From Chloroflexota bacterium (GTDB taxonomy: Bacteria; Chloroflexota; UBA6077): a stretch of 6,166 nt of DNA. The notes beneath the pieces were generated by a model. That model did not search any database. It worked only from the letters and a program-made list of their open reading frames with translations, and was not told the origin of the DNA. Where the stretch lies: assembly GCA_021788565.1 (NCBI GenBank), contig JAJYKO010000362.1:1-6166 (forward strand), read 5' to 3'. Positions 5,188-6,166 of this stretch are shown one piece after another. Numbering within the stretch: the first letter of the stretch is position 1; each line of letters starts with the position of its first letter. Both the position numbers and the translations under genes were made by a program.

Positions 5188-6166
5188 ATGCAAACAACAG
5201 CAACATCGTACGCCATCCCGGAGCGGATCGACCGGATGCCCATGACCAGGGAGTTCTGGCGAGTCCTGCTACTCGCCGGGGTGGCATGGTTAATCGAGTC
5301 ATACGACATAGGTATCGTTGGCAACGTTCTGCCGTCCCTGCAGCGGCAGTATTCCCTGGACGCGTTCATGGTTGGTGTGCTGGCCACGGCGTCAACACTC
5401 GGCATAGTCGTCGCGATTGCGCCTGCCGGCCACCTCGCGGATCGTTACGGCAGGAAGAAGCTTCTGGTCGTTGGCACAGCCTGGTATGCGATAGTCTCGC
5501 TCGCCTGCGCCTTTGTGTCTGATCCGCTGGCCATCATCGCGCTGCGGTTCGTCGGTGGGTTCGGGATGGGCATGGTCTTCCCGATACCTTACGGCATCGC
5601 CGCGGAGCTCACGCCCGGGCGGTTTCGCGGTGCGGCAACCGCGATGCTGGATGCCTTTTTGTCGGTAGGCTACCTGGGCGCCTCGCTGAGCGCGTTCTTC
5701 ATCATTCCTCAGCTGCCGGTGGATACCGGCTGGCGATGGCTCTTCGTCATCGGGGCTTTGCCGTTTATCTACGTGCCGTTCCTGCTGAAGTGGATGCCGG
5801 AGTCGCCACGCTGGCTAGAGACGCAAGGCCGAGCCGAAGAAGCGGACCAGATCGTGCGCTCATTTGAGACCGCCGTCGAGCGGAGGCGAGGAATTCATCT
5901 GGCGCCCGTCGAGGGCACGCCCAGTGTTGTCCAGACTGGGGCCGAAGTGTCGATTGGACATCTGTTCCGGGGCGACTATCGCAAGCGAACGCTGATGATG
6001 TGGGTCGCTTTCTCCTGCATCCTGTTCATGTTCTACTCGGTGCAGACCTATATGCCGACGGTGTTGGTGAAGGATGGTCACGGGCTGCAGGGGGCATTCC
6101 TGATCACCTCGCTGATTATCAGCGCATCTATCTTCGGCAAGATCCTCGCCGCCTGGATGGTCGAAC
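5188..6166 (+). CDS. MFS transporter, metabolite:H+ symporter type (3' end cut by window)
   Basis: A cytoplasmic-membrane secondary transporter of the major facilitator superfamily; 326 residues are present and the frame is still open at the edge. TM1 (about 28-50) contains the acidic pair in ESYDIG (E38, D40). The TM2-TM3 loop carries signature motif A as GHLADRYGRKK (81-91). After TM4 comes AAELTPGRFRG (138-148), and after TM6 PESPRWLETQGR (204-215), a motif typical of the sugar-porter and related metabolite-symporter families. A central cytoplasmic loop (about 205-265) separates the halves; TM7 and TM8 follow. ATG 5188 is fixed by GGAGGTGA 7 nt upstream. It diverges from the two-component operon, so the regulator might control it, but this is only inferred from position. 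The substrate (sugar, aromatic acid or nicotinate-like) cannot be decided. Confidence 0.93.
   Translation, partial: MQTTATSYAIPERIDRMPMTREFWRVLLLAGVAWLIESYDIGIVGNVLPSLQRQYSLDAFMVGVLATASTLGIVVAIAPAGHLADRYGRKKLLVVGTAWYAIVSLACAFVSDPLAIIALRFVGGFGMGMVFPIPYGIAAELTPGRFRGAATAMLDAFLSVGYLGASLSAFFIIPQLPVDTGWRWLFVIGALPFIYVPFLLKWMPESPRWLETQGRAEEADQIVRSFETAVERRRGIHLAPVEGTPSVVQTGAEVSIGHLFRGDYRKRTLMMWVAFSCILFMFYSVQTYMPTVLVKDGHGLQGAFLITSLIISASIFGKILAAWMVE

Overview
The window looks like high-GC bacterial chromosome, most likely from the Chloroflexota. That assignment is an inference. It rests on the base composition, on a TPR-like block of the 'ELAW-W--A ... CLE-I-ALNPGN' kind common in that phylum, and on many REP elements of the type GTAG-GGGCGG. 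Four genuine genes are complete or nearly so (a zinc-finger membrane protein, a REP-associated transposase, a sensor kinase and a response regulator). A fifth, an MFS transporter, runs off the right edge.

Layout. Bases 1-1472 (+) encode a proline-rich multi-pass membrane protein carrying a RanBP2-type zinc finger and a TPR-like segment; its reading frame is open to the left edge. Bases 1469-2764 are a REP (repetitive extragenic palindrome) island between two convergent genes. At its centre is a complete 165-residue REP-associated tyrosine transposase (RAYT, HUH/Y1 family, 1819-2316). The gene is enclosed by a 52-bp inverted repeat matching at 48 of 52 positions (1751-1802 and 2327-2378). Each arm holds a hairpin preceded by GTAG, the tetranucleotide typical of RAYT-recognised REPs. 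Outside the arms lie two arrays of 33-34-bp units in opposite orientation: a degenerate one on the left (about 1532-1804) and a regular one on the right (2355-2624) that includes three successive identical 33-bp copies. Further GTAG-type hairpins close the island at both ends and supply the last bases of both neighbouring genes' stop codons.

Bases 2761-4831 (-) are a two-component operon: an OmpR/PhoB-type response regulator followed by its HAMP-containing histidine kinase, with an 8-nt overlap. Bases 4832-5187 form a divergent control region. For the regulator, the minus strand carries a TACAAT -10 box preceded by two TTTACA half-sites 11 bp apart, the layout of PhoB/PhoP-type sites, so autoregulation is plausible. 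The regulator's leader contains a lone perfect 26-bp REP palindrome and two helices that cannot form together. Towards the other side lie an operator-like inverted repeat, two further hairpins and a strong Shine-Dalgarno leading into the MFS gene (5188 onward).

The most notable system is the RAYT/REP unit. It looks like an intact REP-generating locus with a transposase, substrate-like hairpins on both sides, old and young repeat arrays, and a dispersed copy 2.5 kb away inside a regulator's leader. All REP calls come from reading repeats within this window; genome-wide copy number could not be tested.
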